Of a stretch of 64,000 bases of DNA, positions 1-10,100 are shown one piece after another; the stretch's first letter is position 1, and each line of letters opens with the position of its first letter. Origin of the DNA: Bacteroidia bacterium (GTDB taxonomy: Bacteria > Bacteroidota > Bacteroidia > J057); the NCBI GenBank assembly GCA_030430575.1, contig JAUIKF010000011.1:81547-145546 (forward strand), given 5' to 3'. Both the position numbers and the translations under genes were made by a program. Under the pieces are notes generated by a model. The model had not been told where the DNA came from and made no database searches. It saw nothing but the letters and a program-made list of their open reading frames with translations.

Positions 1-48
1 TATCAAGGATATTTTATTCAATTTTGACAAAGAAAGAAACAATTGTCC

Positions 49-1371
49 ATGAAACCAGCAACTACTATCAATGAATTGGCGAATAATTTGCTGCCGATTT
101 ATTTTTTGACCCCTGAGAAGGATAGAGACTTATATGTGCCGATGTATGATGAAATTATTCAAACCTTCCGGGATAGTTTGATACATGACCAATTTCACTC
201 CCAAACACTTTATGCAGGGGGGCAGTCTGGCTCAGGGAAAAGCACTGCAATGAATTTTCTTCCAAATGATGAGATAGCTGAAAAATTTATTGTATTGCCT
301 GTTAGAGCTGAAAATCTGCTTGATTTATATGATGTTGATATTATTGATGTCTTGATCATGCTTGCATATGAACTAATTAAGGATGAAAAAAAGCTAGAGA
401 ATCGCTTTAGGAAAGGATTAGAAAAGCTTCGCAAAAAAAATCAAGGTATTTTATCTGAAGAAGTAGAAAGAGGGAAACATCACAAATTGGATGGAGGGGG
501 AGGAATAAACTTGAAACTAGAAGCACTTGAGCCTTTTTTTAAATTATTTGAATTCAAGACTAATTTTTTTGCCAATTATAGAGGAAATAAAGAGTATCGC
601 CGAATTACACGAGAAGCCTTTGAAATCCTAAAAGAAGACCTACTCAACCTTGTAAATGAAATAATCGGTGCGCGATTAGACTTGGAATCTTCTGATAAAA
701 AATTGCTTTTGCTAATCAGCGATTTGGATCATATGAAGGAACCATCTCAGATTACTGATTTATTTGTAAACAACCGGTATTATCTTGAAAGTGTGCAGTG
801 TAAAAAAGTAATAACTGTGCCTTCTACCCTTATGGCAAATGCTACTTTCCCTTCTGAAATTGAGTATTTAGGATTAAAATTAGGCCACAACCCCAATTCA
901 CCTGTAAGGTCCAAGGAAGCCCAAGAAGCCATTACTTATAATGAAAATTTATTGCGTAAAGTGATCCTAAATCGAATAGCTACGAATGCAAATCTTATAA
1001 CTGACGAAGCGATTACCCTTGCAATCGAAAAGTCAGGTGGCATTACAAGGCAATTTATTTCTATTCTACATGGTGCAGCAACCCGAGTCCGAAGATTGAA
1101 AGGCTCACAAATCAGTAAAGAGGACGTTACATTCTCAGTAGATCACTTTCGTAGAACGGTATTAGAGCGTGCAATAATTGGGAAAGAAAAAATCGATGTA
1201 CTTGCCAAAATCTTAACCTCCTATTATCCAGGGCAATTAGAAAATAGTACTTTCCTGGGATTGATTATTGGGAACCAAATCATTGCCTACCACAATGACC
1301 CAATTTGGTACGCCATTAACCCCATTATAGAAAATACGGTTAGAATTTACGCCAATGCTTCAAGAGAATGA
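49..1371 (+). CDS. P-loop ATPase, AAA/STAND-like (first gene of ATPase-TPR module)
   Basis: 440 residues from the ATG at 49; a TTG two codons earlier (43) is possible, and a stop at 25-27 closes the frame upstream. A Walker A motif GGQSGSGKST lies at residues 57-66, a Walker B-like stretch LLLLISDLD at about 219-226, and a sensor-2-like GGITRQ at 330-335 followed by basic helices. The C-terminal 65 residues look like a winged helix. The segment VDIIDVLIMLA after Walker A and the VPSTLM segment after Walker B match what I recall of bacterial ATPases encoded beside TPR proteins in NTP-dependent conflict or signalling modules. The stop overlaps the start of the TPR gene by 17 bases, so the two are surely co-translated. 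The ATPase fold is certain; a defence or signalling role is inference. An alternative is an Orc1/Cdc6-like regulator. Confidence 0.85.
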   Translation: MKPATTINELANNLLPIYFLTPEKDRDLYVPMYDEIIQTFRDSLIHDQFHSQTLYAGGQSGSGKSTAMNFLPNDEIAEKFIVLPVRAENLLDLYDVDIIDVLIMLAYELIKDEKKLENRFRKGLEKLRKKNQGILSEEVERGKHHKLDGGGGINLKLEALEPFFKLFEFKTNFFANYRGNKEYRRITREAFEILKEDLLNLVNEIIGARLDLESSDKKLLLLISDLDHMKEPSQITDLFVNNRYYLESVQCKKVITVPSTLMANATFPSEIEYLGLKLGHNPNSPVRSKEAQEAITYNENLLRKVILNRIATNANLITDEAITLAIEKSGGITRQFISILHGAATRVRRLKGSQISKEDVTFSVDHFRRTVLERAIIGKEKIDVLAKILTSYYPGQLENSTFLGLIIGNQIIAYHNDPIWYAINPIIENTVRIYANASRE

Positions 1372-3292
1372 ATTGTTACAGTTGATCTCTCGTAATGACC
1401 AAATTCATTATAGTGAATTGGTAGATGCTTTGGGCTACCTAGAACCAGAATTACCTGCAGCTTTCTTACTCGGTGTAAATTCAAATCGACTTGGTGATGC
1501 ATTTCTCTTTGAGCTTAACAGGCTATATCCAGAGGCTTATGTATTAACAAATCCTCCTCCTAAACGTGTATTACGGGACGTTTTTGCGACATTGCCCAAT
1601 AGTCAATCCCTCCTGATTTTCCCTTTGTATCAACAAGATGCTGCTCATGATTCTGCCCTAGCCGCAGAACTTCTTTTTCATAGAGACAGCATTGTTCACG
1701 ATAATCTTCGTCTTCTCATAATAGCCAGCGAGGGGCTTTATACAGCTATTCAAGACAATGCATATGACTTTATTTCTGCTACCAACTTTAGGCATCTTTT
1801 CAAAGATCAGGCAGCGGCGGTGGAGGAGGATTTGAGTCATTATGGAGGGAAGTCAGCAGAAGAAATAGCGTATGAAGAGGCAAAGGCTGATTATGAGGAC
1901 AATAAATCAGGGAAAGCATCAACCCAGATGCGTAAAGCTTTTGAACTAGCAAAGGCTGCCTATAACATTTCTAGGTTAGATGAATCCCTTATTGCCTTAA
2001 AGGAAACCATTCAAAAGGCTCAAGAACTCAAAGACGATAAATATCTAAGCCTAGCCTTGAGCAACATTGGTTTGATTTATTCTGTAAAGGGGGAACTTGA
2101 TATGGCATTAGCGAATCACTTAAAGGCATTGGATCTGCATAAACAAATTGGCTTTTTAGAGGGGGAATCATCTACTCTGGGCAATATCGGTTTAATATAC
2201 TCTAGCAAAAGTGAATTCGATGAGGCGTTAGTGTATTACCGCCAAGCATTATCGATCAATAAACAAATCGGTTATTTACAAGGAGAAGCGAATCAATTGG
2301 GTAATATTGGTTTGATCTATTCCCATAAAGGAGAACTCGATAAGGCACTGGAGTATCAATCGGATGCATTAGAGATTTATAAACAAATTAACTTCATCAA
2401 GGGAGAAGCCTCTGCCTTAGGCAATATCGGCTTGATTTATAAAAACAAAGGCGAATTCGACGAGGCGTTAAAGTATTTCTTGAAAGCTTTGAACTTAAAC
2501 AAACAAATCGGTTACCTACAGGGAGAAGCTAATCAATTTGGAAATATCGGTTTGATCTATTCCGACAAAGGCGAATTTGACGAAGCATTGAAGTATCAAT
2601 CGCGGGCATTGGAGATCTATAAACAAATCGATTTCTTACAAGGGGAAGCCACTGTCTTGGGCAATATCGGCGTGATTTATAAAAACAAAAGCGCACTCAA
2701 TGAAGCATTAAAGTATTTCTTCCAAGCCTTGGAGTTACACAAGCAAATAGGTGATCTAGAGGGAGAAGCCAACCAATTGGGTAATATCGGCTCTATGTAT
2801 GTTGCAATAGAAAAACTCGACGAAGCATTGAAGTATTACTTACATGCATTAGCGATCAGTAAACAAATTCACTACTTAAAAGGAGAGGCTACTGACTTAG
2901 GTAATATTGGTGTGGTTTATAAAACTAAAGGTGAACTCGATATAGCATTGGAGTATTTCTCGAAAGCCTTAGAATTACATGAACAAATCGGCTCTCTACA
3001 GGGAGAAGCCTCTGACTTAAACAATATCGGCACGATCCATTTCGATAAAGGTGAAGTTGATGAAGCATTGAAGTATTTCATTCAATCATTAAAACTTTAC
3101 AGACAAATCGGCTATCTACAGGGAGAAGCCAATCAATTGGGCAATATCGGGGTGATATATAGAACCAAAGGCGAACTCGACGAAGGGGAAAAATACCTCC
3201 GCCAAGCACTCGAAATCGCTGAAACCATTGGATTTGCCGAAGGCATCCTAAAATTCAAAGCAGAACTTGAAGCCCTCAAAAATCCCTCCTAA
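1355..3292 (+). CDS. Tetratricopeptide repeat protein with N-terminal sensor-like domain
   Basis: 645 residues; the ATG at 1355 lies inside the end of the ATPase gene. Residues 1-160 form a non-TPR domain: the segment with LLFHRDSIVHDNLRLLI and the later FISATNFRHLF resembles the region that precedes TPRs in STAND-associated proteins, where a pattern of type LNxxRDxL … APDFxxWR is usual. Residues 165-230 are helical linker or degenerate TPR. Residues 232-631 are ten 40-residue repeats of consensus xxxLGNIGLIYxxKGELDEA followed by ALKYxxxALEIxKQIGxLQGE, of kinesin-light-chain type. There is no signal peptide, so it is cytoplasmic. It probably binds a ligand or partner and works with the ATPase encoded just upstream. 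No separate effector domain such as a nuclease, TIR or CHAT is visible. Confidence 0.85.
   Translation: MLQENELLQLISRNDQIHYSELVDALGYLEPELPAAFLLGVNSNRLGDAFLFELNRLYPEAYVLTNPPPKRVLRDVFATLPNSQSLLIFPLYQQDAAHDSALAAELLFHRDSIVHDNLRLLIIASEGLYTAIQDNAYDFISATNFRHLFKDQAAAVEEDLSHYGGKSAEEIAYEEAKADYEDNKSGKASTQMRKAFELAKAAYNISRLDESLIALKETIQKAQELKDDKYLSLALSNIGLIYSVKGELDMALANHLKALDLHKQIGFLEGESSTLGNIGLIYSSKSEFDEALVYYRQALSINKQIGYLQGEANQLGNIGLIYSHKGELDKALEYQSDALEIYKQINFIKGEASALGNIGLIYKNKGEFDEALKYFLKALNLNKQIGYLQGEANQFGNIGLIYSDKGEFDEALKYQSRALEIYKQIDFLQGEATVLGNIGVIYKNKSALNEALKYFFQALELHKQIGDLEGEANQLGNIGSMYVAIEKLDEALKYYLHALAISKQIHYLKGEATDLGNIGVVYKTKGELDIALEYFSKALELHEQIGSLQGEASDLNNIGTIHFDKGEVDEALKYFIQSLKLYRQIGYLQGEANQLGNIGVIYRTKGELDEGEKYLRQALEIAETIGFAEGILKFKAELEALKNPS
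2048..3247 (+). repeat. Ten tandem 120-bp coding repeats with a 240-bp superperiod
   Basis: The TPR part of the gene is ten in-frame 120-bp units. Units 3 and 5 share KYQS/EYQS … ALEIYKQI, while units 4, 6 and 8 share IYKNK/IYKTK … KYF/EYF, and units 3, 5, 7 and 10 begin ANQ. This alternation indicates duplication of two-unit (240-bp) blocks. The near identity of the DNA makes the copy number prone to change by recombination. Confidence 0.9.
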
Positions 3293-3328
3293 CCCCTCCC
3301 CCGTTTCCAGCTATTTCTGAAAATTCTT

Positions 3329-3360
3329 CTATTGCACGGCCTTAAAAGACCGTGCAATAG
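3329..3360 (+). terminator. Stem-loop after the ATPase-TPR module
   Basis: An 11-bp perfect stem (CTATTGCACGG at 3329-3339 with its complement at 3350-3360) and a 10-base loop lie 37 bases after the TPR stop. There is no strong T-run, so termination is plausible but not certain. Confidence 0.55.
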
Positions 3361-3559
3361 TCAAATAAATTTCTCCGAAATTGACCTTATTTTACCATAT
3401 AACAATGTTAGAAAATATTTCTTTGAAATGTTTACAAATACCCTCCCTTATTCCCAACCTTTTTAGCCCATCTACGTTTTCACCACGGAAACTTTGAACG
3501 TATTCAGAGTTTCCAGCCAGAAAACGCCCTGCCCTACACATTTTTCCTCCAAATTTTAT

Positions 3560-4198
3560 ATGCACTCTACCGAACCAAAAGAAAGCGGTGCCAAGACCCG
3601 CATTCTCGAGCAATCTATGGCGCTTTTTATGAAGCGCGGCGTGCGCAGTGTCACGATGGATGATATCGCCCAGGAACTGGGAATCTCCAAAAAGACTATT
3701 TATCAACACTTTGATAACAAGGCGCATATCGTTCGAGAAGTAGCCCAGGCACATTGCCGCCAGAATGAAATGGAGTTTGAAGCCATTGCAAAAGATGCCA
3801 AAAATGCCATTGACGAATTGGTGAAAATCATGCAGTGGCTAGTAGAGACGCTGAAGGAAATGGCGCCTAACCTGATCTATGAAATTCAAAAATATTACCC
3901 AGATGCTTGGCAGACTTTTCATCACTATGAAAATGAATTTGTGCTAGCAGAGGTTAAAGACAATTTACGACGGGGCATTGAAGAAGGGCTTTATCGGCCT
4001 GATATCAATGTAGAAATCGTGGCTCGGATGCGCGTAGCTCAAGTAGATATTGGTTTTGATGAAACTATTTTTCCAAGGAAAAAATTCGGTCAACTGCCCG
4101 TCCAAGTAGAAATGCTCAAATTCTATATGCATGGCATCACGACCCCCAAGGGCAAGGAAGTCTTAGAATCTTACTTTCAACAGTATGACCTGGACTAA
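3560..4198 (+). CDS. TetR/AcrR family transcriptional regulator
   Basis: 212 residues from the ATG at 3560. The open frame extends up to 3494, but the extra 22 residues look non-coding and the usual TetR N-terminus begins just after MHSTEPKESG. The helix-turn-helix is at residues 31-51 (VTMDDIAQELGISKKTIYQH), the classic TetR DNA-binding element. The remaining helical domain would bind a small ligand. It is directly upstream of, and in the same direction as, a TolC-adaptor-RND pump set, so it is most likely the drug- or stress-responsive repressor of that operon. The gap to the TolC gene is filled by heptamer repeats, so it may be part of the same transcript or separately transcribed. Confidence 0.9.
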   Translation: MHSTEPKESGAKTRILEQSMALFMKRGVRSVTMDDIAQELGISKKTIYQHFDNKAHIVREVAQAHCRQNEMEFEAIAKDAKNAIDELVKIMQWLVETLKEMAPNLIYEIQKYYPDAWQTFHHYENEFVLAEVKDNLRRGIEEGLYRPDINVEIVARMRVAQVDIGFDETIFPRKKFGQLPVQVEMLKFYMHGITTPKGKEVLESYFQQYDLD

Positions 4199-4202
4199 AG
4201 AA

Positions 4203-4251
4203 GGTTCTAGGTTCTAGGTTCTAGGTTCTAGGTTCTAGGTTTTAGGTTCTA
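4203..4251 (+). repeat. Seven copies of heptamer GGTTCTA
   Basis: Seven head-to-tail 7-mers, the sixth being GGTTTTA, start 5 bases after the TetR stop. A looser 7-base array (ATTGACC, ATTAACC, ATTTACA, ATTAACC, ATTACCT) follows at 4284-4318, just before the TolC start codon at 4342. Confidence 0.95.
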
Positions 4252-4341
4252 GGAGTAAGAAAACGCCTGATTTAAAGACATACATTGACCATTAACCATT
4301 TACAATTAACCATTACCTCATATAATCGCTCAACTCTCTTT

Positions 4342-5811
4342 ATGAAATCCTCTTACCGACCTCTCAAAAACCGAATTCAGCCTTGGCAGTTGTTTTTGAT
4401 GCTGTTTGTGCTGAGCCCTTGGGCCTCTTTTGCCCAAACCGCTACTTCGGCCAACAGCTTTACCCTAGAACAATCTATTGATTTTGCACTGAAAAACAGT
4501 GTGAGTCTCAAGAATGCCCAACTCAGTGAGTACATCGCTGATCATCAGGCCAAGGAATTGATCTCCATGGGGTACCCCCAAATCAATGCTGCCCTGGACT
4601 TCAGCCATTATCCAAAACTCCCTGTTTCTATCCTTCCAGGTGTGTTCAGCCCTGAACAAGAGCAGGTGTCTGTTTTGACAACTAATGGCAGCCGTGACCT
4701 CGCTTTTCCCAAAATTGATCCAGAAACGGGCCAGCCTATTCCAGGGCCAGACCTTGAAGTTCAATTTGGTACACCTTTCCAGGCGACGGCGGGTATTTCA
4801 GGACGCCAACTGGTGTTTGATGGAACATTCTTTTTGGGCCTTCGTGCTGCGGAAGTGTTTGTAGAATTGTCTTCCAGACAGATCGACGCCACCGCAGAAG
4901 ACATCGCCCTGACAGTCAGTAAAGCGTATTATACCGCCTTGATCGCACAAGAAAGCCTCAAGCTGATCGATGCCAATATGGCGCGCGTCAAAAAACTTCA
5001 CGATGATACCAAAGCGCTTTATGAAGAAGGTTTTGCTGAAAAGCTAGATGTAGAACGCCTGGAGATTACCTATACCAATCTCCAATTGGAGCGCACCAAA
5101 GCAGAGCGTATGGCAGCTCTCAGCAAGGATTTGTTGAAATTTCAGATGGGCATGCCTGTAGCAGAAGACTTGGCATTAGCTGAAAAGGTCGGAGACCTCA
5201 ATGCCGCTCCAGAAGTCGCCATTGCGCCTCAAGATTTTAGTTACAGCAACCGAATCGAGTATAAACTCCTTGAGACCCAGCAAGAGTTGGAAGGCTTCAA
5301 TATGCGCCGCTTCAAGGCGGGGTATTTACCTACCCTTTACTTATTTGGTTCTTATCAGTTCAATGCTCAGCGCAATAAGTTCAACTTCTTCAACACCAAT
5401 GAAAACTGGTTTCAAATCGGAGTTTGGGGCTTCAATCTGAACATTCCGATTTTTGATGGCGGGATGAAAAAACACCAGATCCAGCAGTCCAACCTACGCC
5501 TTCAACAACTCGCCAACAGCAAGTCTTTATTGGAAAACTCTATCAACCTCGAATTGCGAAACACCCAGGCACAGCTCATGAATAGCTATAATAACCTGGA
5601 GGTCTACCGCAAAAATGTGGATCTAGCAAGAAAGGTCTATGAGGTTTCGGAGGAAAAATACAAAGAAGGCGTAGGCTCTAGCCTGGAGATCAATGACGCA
5701 GACACCCAACTCAAACAGTCAGAGACCAATTACCTCAACGCCATGTTTGAGTACCTCAACAATAAAGCAGATTATCAAAAAGCGCGTGGCGAATTTTCAA
5801 AATACCACTAA
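4342..5811 (+). CDS. TolC family outer membrane efflux protein
   Basis: 489 residues from the ATG at 4342; the frame is open from 4285, but the first 19 codons are translated heptamer repeats. A signal peptide ends near FAQ about 32 residues in. Two outer-membrane-efflux repeats follow: a first coiled region starting FTLEQSIDFALKNSVSLKNA, and a second ending with SSLEINDADTQLKQSETNYL and a long helical tail. It forms the outer membrane channel of the tripartite pump encoded with the adaptor at 5952 and the RND permease at 7163. Length and architecture are normal for Bacteroidota TolC proteins. The substrate cannot be read from the sequence. Confidence 0.92.
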   Translation: MKSSYRPLKNRIQPWQLFLMLFVLSPWASFAQTATSANSFTLEQSIDFALKNSVSLKNAQLSEYIADHQAKELISMGYPQINAALDFSHYPKLPVSILPGVFSPEQEQVSVLTTNGSRDLAFPKIDPETGQPIPGPDLEVQFGTPFQATAGISGRQLVFDGTFFLGLRAAEVFVELSSRQIDATAEDIALTVSKAYYTALIAQESLKLIDANMARVKKLHDDTKALYEEGFAEKLDVERLEITYTNLQLERTKAERMAALSKDLLKFQMGMPVAEDLALAEKVGDLNAAPEVAIAPQDFSYSNRIEYKLLETQQELEGFNMRRFKAGYLPTLYLFGSYQFNAQRNKFNFFNTNENWFQIGVWGFNLNIPIFDGGMKKHQIQQSNLRLQQLANSKSLLENSINLELRNTQAQLMNSYNNLEVYRKNVDLARKVYEVSEEKYKEGVGSSLEINDADTQLKQSETNYLNAMFEYLNNKADYQKARGEFSKYH

Positions 5812-5814
5812 AAA

Positions 5815-5945
5815 CCGTTTTAGGTTCTACGTTTTAAGTTCTAGGATCGCTCATCTACATATAACCCTGAACTCTGAACTCTGAACTCTGAACTCTGAAC
5901 ACTCCAATAAAACTTAGAACCCTGAACATAAAACTTAGAACTTTT
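5815..5945. repeat. Heptamer array CTGAACT with flanking inverted TAGGTTCT motifs
   Basis: Five 7-mers CTGAACT/CTGAACA run from 5867 to 5901. To the left are TAGGTTCTA and AAGTTCTAGG (5819-5846); to the right are the complementary forms TTAGAACC and CTTAGAAC (5924-5941). The block fills the whole gap between the TolC and adaptor genes and could fold back on itself. Confidence 0.85.
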
Positions 5946-5951
5946 CTCATT

Positions 5952-7115
5952 ATGAAACGCAAATTCCTTTCACTTACCCTCATCGTACTCACAGGCCTGA
6001 TTATGATGGCTTGTGGCGGCAAAGAAGAAGCCAATACGCCTGAAGCAAAACGGGCAGAGCTCAAGGAGCTCAAAAAACAGCAAATTGCCCTGAGCAAAAA
6101 AATCAAAGATTTGGAAGCTGAAGTGGGCAAGCTAGATACTTCTCAAGTGGCCAAGACAGTGCCTATCGTCATGGAGTCCGTCAAGGCGAGCACTTTTAAA
6201 CATTATGTCAATATTCAGGGACAGGTCGAAGTAGACAATAATGTCCTGGTAAGCCCCGAAGTAGCAGGGATCCTGACCAAAATCTATGTTAAGGAAGGGC
6301 AAAATGTGAAAAAGGGTCAAACCTTGGCAAAAGTGGATGACGCTATCATGCGCAGCAGCCTAGCAGAGATTCAGACTCAGCTTGACCTGGCCAATATCAT
6401 GCATGACAAGCAAAAAAGACTTTGGGATAAAGAAATCGGTACCGAAGTACAGTACCTGCAAGCCAAAAATGCCAAAGAGTCCCTAGAGCGTCGGATGGCG
6501 ACCTTAGAAGAGCAGATTTCTCGCACCAACATCAAATCCCCCATCTGGGGAGAGGTGGAGGAAATTTTGCCCAAAACTGGCGAAATGGTTTCTCCGGGTT
6601 TTCCTGCCTTCCGCGTTGTGAATGGCAGTGCGTTGACCCTTAAGGCCCAACTTTCTGAATCCTATGTTCCCTATATTCATAGAGGTGATAAGGTAACAGT
6701 TGCTTTCCCTACCATTGACAAGACACTGGAAGCGTCGGTATCACGTGTGGGGCAGCAAGTAGACCCCAAGAGTCGAACCTTTACGGTCGAAGTCAAATTG
6801 CCCAAAAACCCAGATGTGAAAGCCAATATGTTTGGAGAGCTTTTGATCAATGACCGAGTGACTGAGAATGCCATCCAGGTACCGCAGCGTGTGCTTCAAA
6901 AAGCAGAGAAAGGCAATTATGTCTTTGTGGCAGAGAAAAAGCCTTCTGGCGAATGGGCAGCAGCCCTCAAGGTAGTGGAAATAGGATTGACCTATGAAGG
7001 TCAAGTAGAAATCAAAAGCGGCTTATCAGCCGAGGATCAATTGATTACTTCAGGATACAAAGGCCTCAGTGATGGGCAGCTCATCTCCCCTACCGGCCCT
7101 GTAGCCACCAAGTAA
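5952..7115 (+). CDS. RND efflux periplasmic adaptor subunit (membrane fusion protein)
   Basis: 387 residues. The N-terminus has a lipoprotein signal with lipobox LIMMAC (Cys21), so the protein is probably anchored by lipid. A short coiled coil at about residues 30-58 precedes the usual barrel-sandwich, alpha-hairpin and beta-barrel order of the HlyD/AcrA family: VSPEVAGILTKIYVKEGQNV is the first lipoyl half and SPIWGEVEEILPKTGEMV the second. It bridges the inner-membrane RND pump and the TolC channel. It sits between these two genes on the same strand, which supports a complete tripartite operon. Confidence 0.93.
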   Translation: MKRKFLSLTLIVLTGLIMMACGGKEEANTPEAKRAELKELKKQQIALSKKIKDLEAEVGKLDTSQVAKTVPIVMESVKASTFKHYVNIQGQVEVDNNVLVSPEVAGILTKIYVKEGQNVKKGQTLAKVDDAIMRSSLAEIQTQLDLANIMHDKQKRLWDKEIGTEVQYLQAKNAKESLERRMATLEEQISRTNIKSPIWGEVEEILPKTGEMVSPGFPAFRVVNGSALTLKAQLSESYVPYIHRGDKVTVAFPTIDKTLEASVSRVGQQVDPKSRTFTVEVKLPKNPDVKANMFGELLINDRVTENAIQVPQRVLQKAEKGNYVFVAEKKPSGEWAAALKVVEIGLTYEGQVEIKSGLSAEDQLITSGYKGLSDGQLISPTGPVATK

Positions 7116-7162
7116 TGATGAAATTATTAATTGATTAGATTAATCATTGATTGTATTAAACA

Positions 7163-10100
7163 ATGAAAAATAAATTCAAAGAATTTGCCATATCGAGCTG
7201 GGCCATTGACAATAGAACCACCATTTTTCTCCTGACCTTGGTGATTGTCCTTTTGGGCTATAGCTCCTATAGATCACTGCCCAAAGAAAATTTCCCTGAA
7301 ATTTTCTGGCCAGTCATGTATGTCTCTGTCCCCTACCCTGGCACCGCGCCAGCAGACATAGAGAAACTGATCAACAAAAAGATCGAAGACGAGGTCCAGA
7401 ACATTGACGGGGTTAAAAAAGTCACCAGTGCTGCTGTTCAGGACTATGGAAGCGTCTTTGTCGAATTCGAAACGGGCGTAGACTTGTCGGAAGCGAAGCG
7501 CGATGTGAAGGATGCCGTCGACCGCGCCCGTGGAGAACTCCCCAACGACTTGCCTACGGAACCTCAGGTCATGGACATTGACTTTTCGGAGTTTCCGATC
7601 ATGTTTCTGAACCTATCAGGTCCATTTGACAATGTGGCCTTGAAGGATTATTCAGAAGCTATTCAGGACCGGATTGAGGACATGAGCGAGATCAGACGAG
7701 TAGACATCGTCGGTGCGCTAGAGCAAGAAGTTCATATTGACCTGGACCTTTATAAGATGCAGGCTGCTTCTATCTCTTTTGGAGATGTGGAGCAAGCAGT
7801 AGCAGGGGAAAATGTCATCATTTCTGGAGGAGAGATGGATGTGGATCAGCAGAAAATTGCGGTCCGCATCAACGGAGAATTTAACGAAGTCAATGACATC
7901 GGCGACCTGCTCATCAAATCTGGAAAAGGAAACACCCTTTACCTGAAGGACATCGCCACTGTCACGGATGGGTTTAAAGACCGTGAAAGCATGGCGCGAT
8001 TGAATGGAGACCCTGTGATCACGATGAGTGTGATCAAGAAGTCAGGCGAAAACCTCATCGATGCCGCAGCACAGATAGAGACCATCATCGATGAGATGAG
8101 GGCAGAAGAATTTCCGGAAGACCTCACTGTCACTGTCGCTCAAGACCAGTCGGTCATGACCAAGAATACCCTCAATGAATTGACCAACACCATTATCATT
8201 GGATTTATCCTAGTGACCCTGGTACTGATGTTTTTCATGGGGGTAAGAGATGCGCTTTTTGTTGGATTGGCCGTTCCGCTATCCTCCCTCATTGCCTTTA
8301 TGGTGATTCCGTTTTTTGGCTTTAGCCTCAACTTAATTGTGCTATTTACCTTTATCCTTGCCATGGGTATTGTAGTGGATAATGCGATCGTGGTGATAGA
8401 AAATACCCACAGGATTTTTCATGAAGAAGGGCTTCCGATCAAGCTTGCTGCCAAAAAAGCTGCTGGCGAAGTGATCGCCCCTGTATTTTCAGGCACCCTG
8501 ACCACAGTGGCTCCGTTTACGCCATTGCTATTCTGGCCTGGTGCCATTGGGGAGTTTATGGGCTTCATGCCGATGACGATGATCATTACGCTTTTCGCCT
8601 CCTTATTTGTTGCCTACGTCATGAGTCCTGTATTTGCGGTGAGTTTTATGAAGCCCAAAAGTGAGCAAAAGGTGAGTTATAAGACTTTGCTTATTTATAG
8701 TGCAGTAATGGCTGCCCTAGGGATTCTATTTCACTTGGGAGAAAGTCCCCTCATGGGCAATTTCATGTTCTTCATGATTGCTTTTGTCTGGCTTAATGGG
8801 GTTATCCTTCGTCCATTGATTGACCGATTTCAGCAAAAAGTCATTCCTTTCCTCAAAAATGGCTATAGAAATATCCTCGCATGGTGCTTGAAACCTGGAA
8901 GACCAGGATGGGTACTGGCAGGTTCTTTCCTTTTCTTCATCGTGAGCTTTGGATTTATTGGGGCTAATTTTCCCAAAGTCATCACCTTCCCTGCTCAGAA
9001 CCCCAATTTCATTATGGTCTATAATGAAATGCCTGTGGGGACTACCGTTGAGGTCACAGATTCCATCACGAGAATTATCGAAAAGCGCGTCTATGAAGTA
9101 ATTGGAGATAATAATCCTAATGTAAAGTCAGTAGTGACCAATATCGCTGTAGGCGCAGGGGACCCTAACTCCTTTGATCAGGGCGGCGCAAAATCCAATA
9201 AAGGCAAAGTCACAGTAGAGTTCGTCGAATTCAAAAAACGTGCAGATGGATTCAGTACGCTGGAGGTGATGGAGGAAGTTCGTCAGAACATCAAAGGCAT
9301 CCCTGGGACAAAAGTAACAGTAGATAAAGAAGCTGGTGGCCCTCCAGTAGGAAAGCCAGTAGACCTACTTTTGACTTCAGAAAACTTTGAAGAATTGGTC
9401 ACTACAGCTAAAGGCCTATTGGCCTATCTTGATTCCTTGAACATCGGTGGGGTCGAAGAATTGAAGTGGAATCAGGAAAATGAGCGTTCAGAATTGATCG
9501 TCAATATCGACCGAGTCAAAGCCAGTCAATTGGGCATGAGTTCTGGACAAATCGGAATGGCCCTACGGACAGGCATCTTTGGAAAAGAAATCTCCAAATT
9601 TCGTCCTGAAAATACGGAGGATGAGTACGATATCATTTTGAGGTTAGGCGAAGACTACCGAGATGATATTTCGGCTTTGCTGAACATGAACATTACCTTC
9701 ATGGACCAGTCAACGGGAAGTTTCAAATCGATCCCGATCTCTTCTGTAGCCGACATTTCCTACTCTTCTTCTTATGGAAGTATCAACCGTACCGACCTCA
9801 AAAAATCCATCAACCTCTCTTCCAATGTCTTGGATGGGTATAATGCCCAAGAAGTCAATGATGAGATCGCTTATTGGATTGATGAATTTAAGAATCAAGG
9901 GCGTTTTAGCGACGAAGTTAGTGTAAAAGCAGGGGGAGAGATCGAGGATCAAGCCAAGGAGATGGCATTCCTCGGAATGGCCTTTTTAATCTCGATTCTC
10001 TTTATTTTCTTAATCCTCGCTACCCAATTCAACTCACTGATCAACGTCTTGATCATCCTCAGTCAGGTACTGCTGAGTACCATAGGGGCTATCTTGGGCA

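Noticed and set aside
2048..3247. CRISPR-like or satellite array
   Set aside because: The 120-bp repeats are in frame and encode TPR units; there are no spacers.
3392..3754. 120-codon minus-strand frame
   Set aside because: Antisense to the TetR start region, no domain; the TetR HTH on the other strand is unambiguous.
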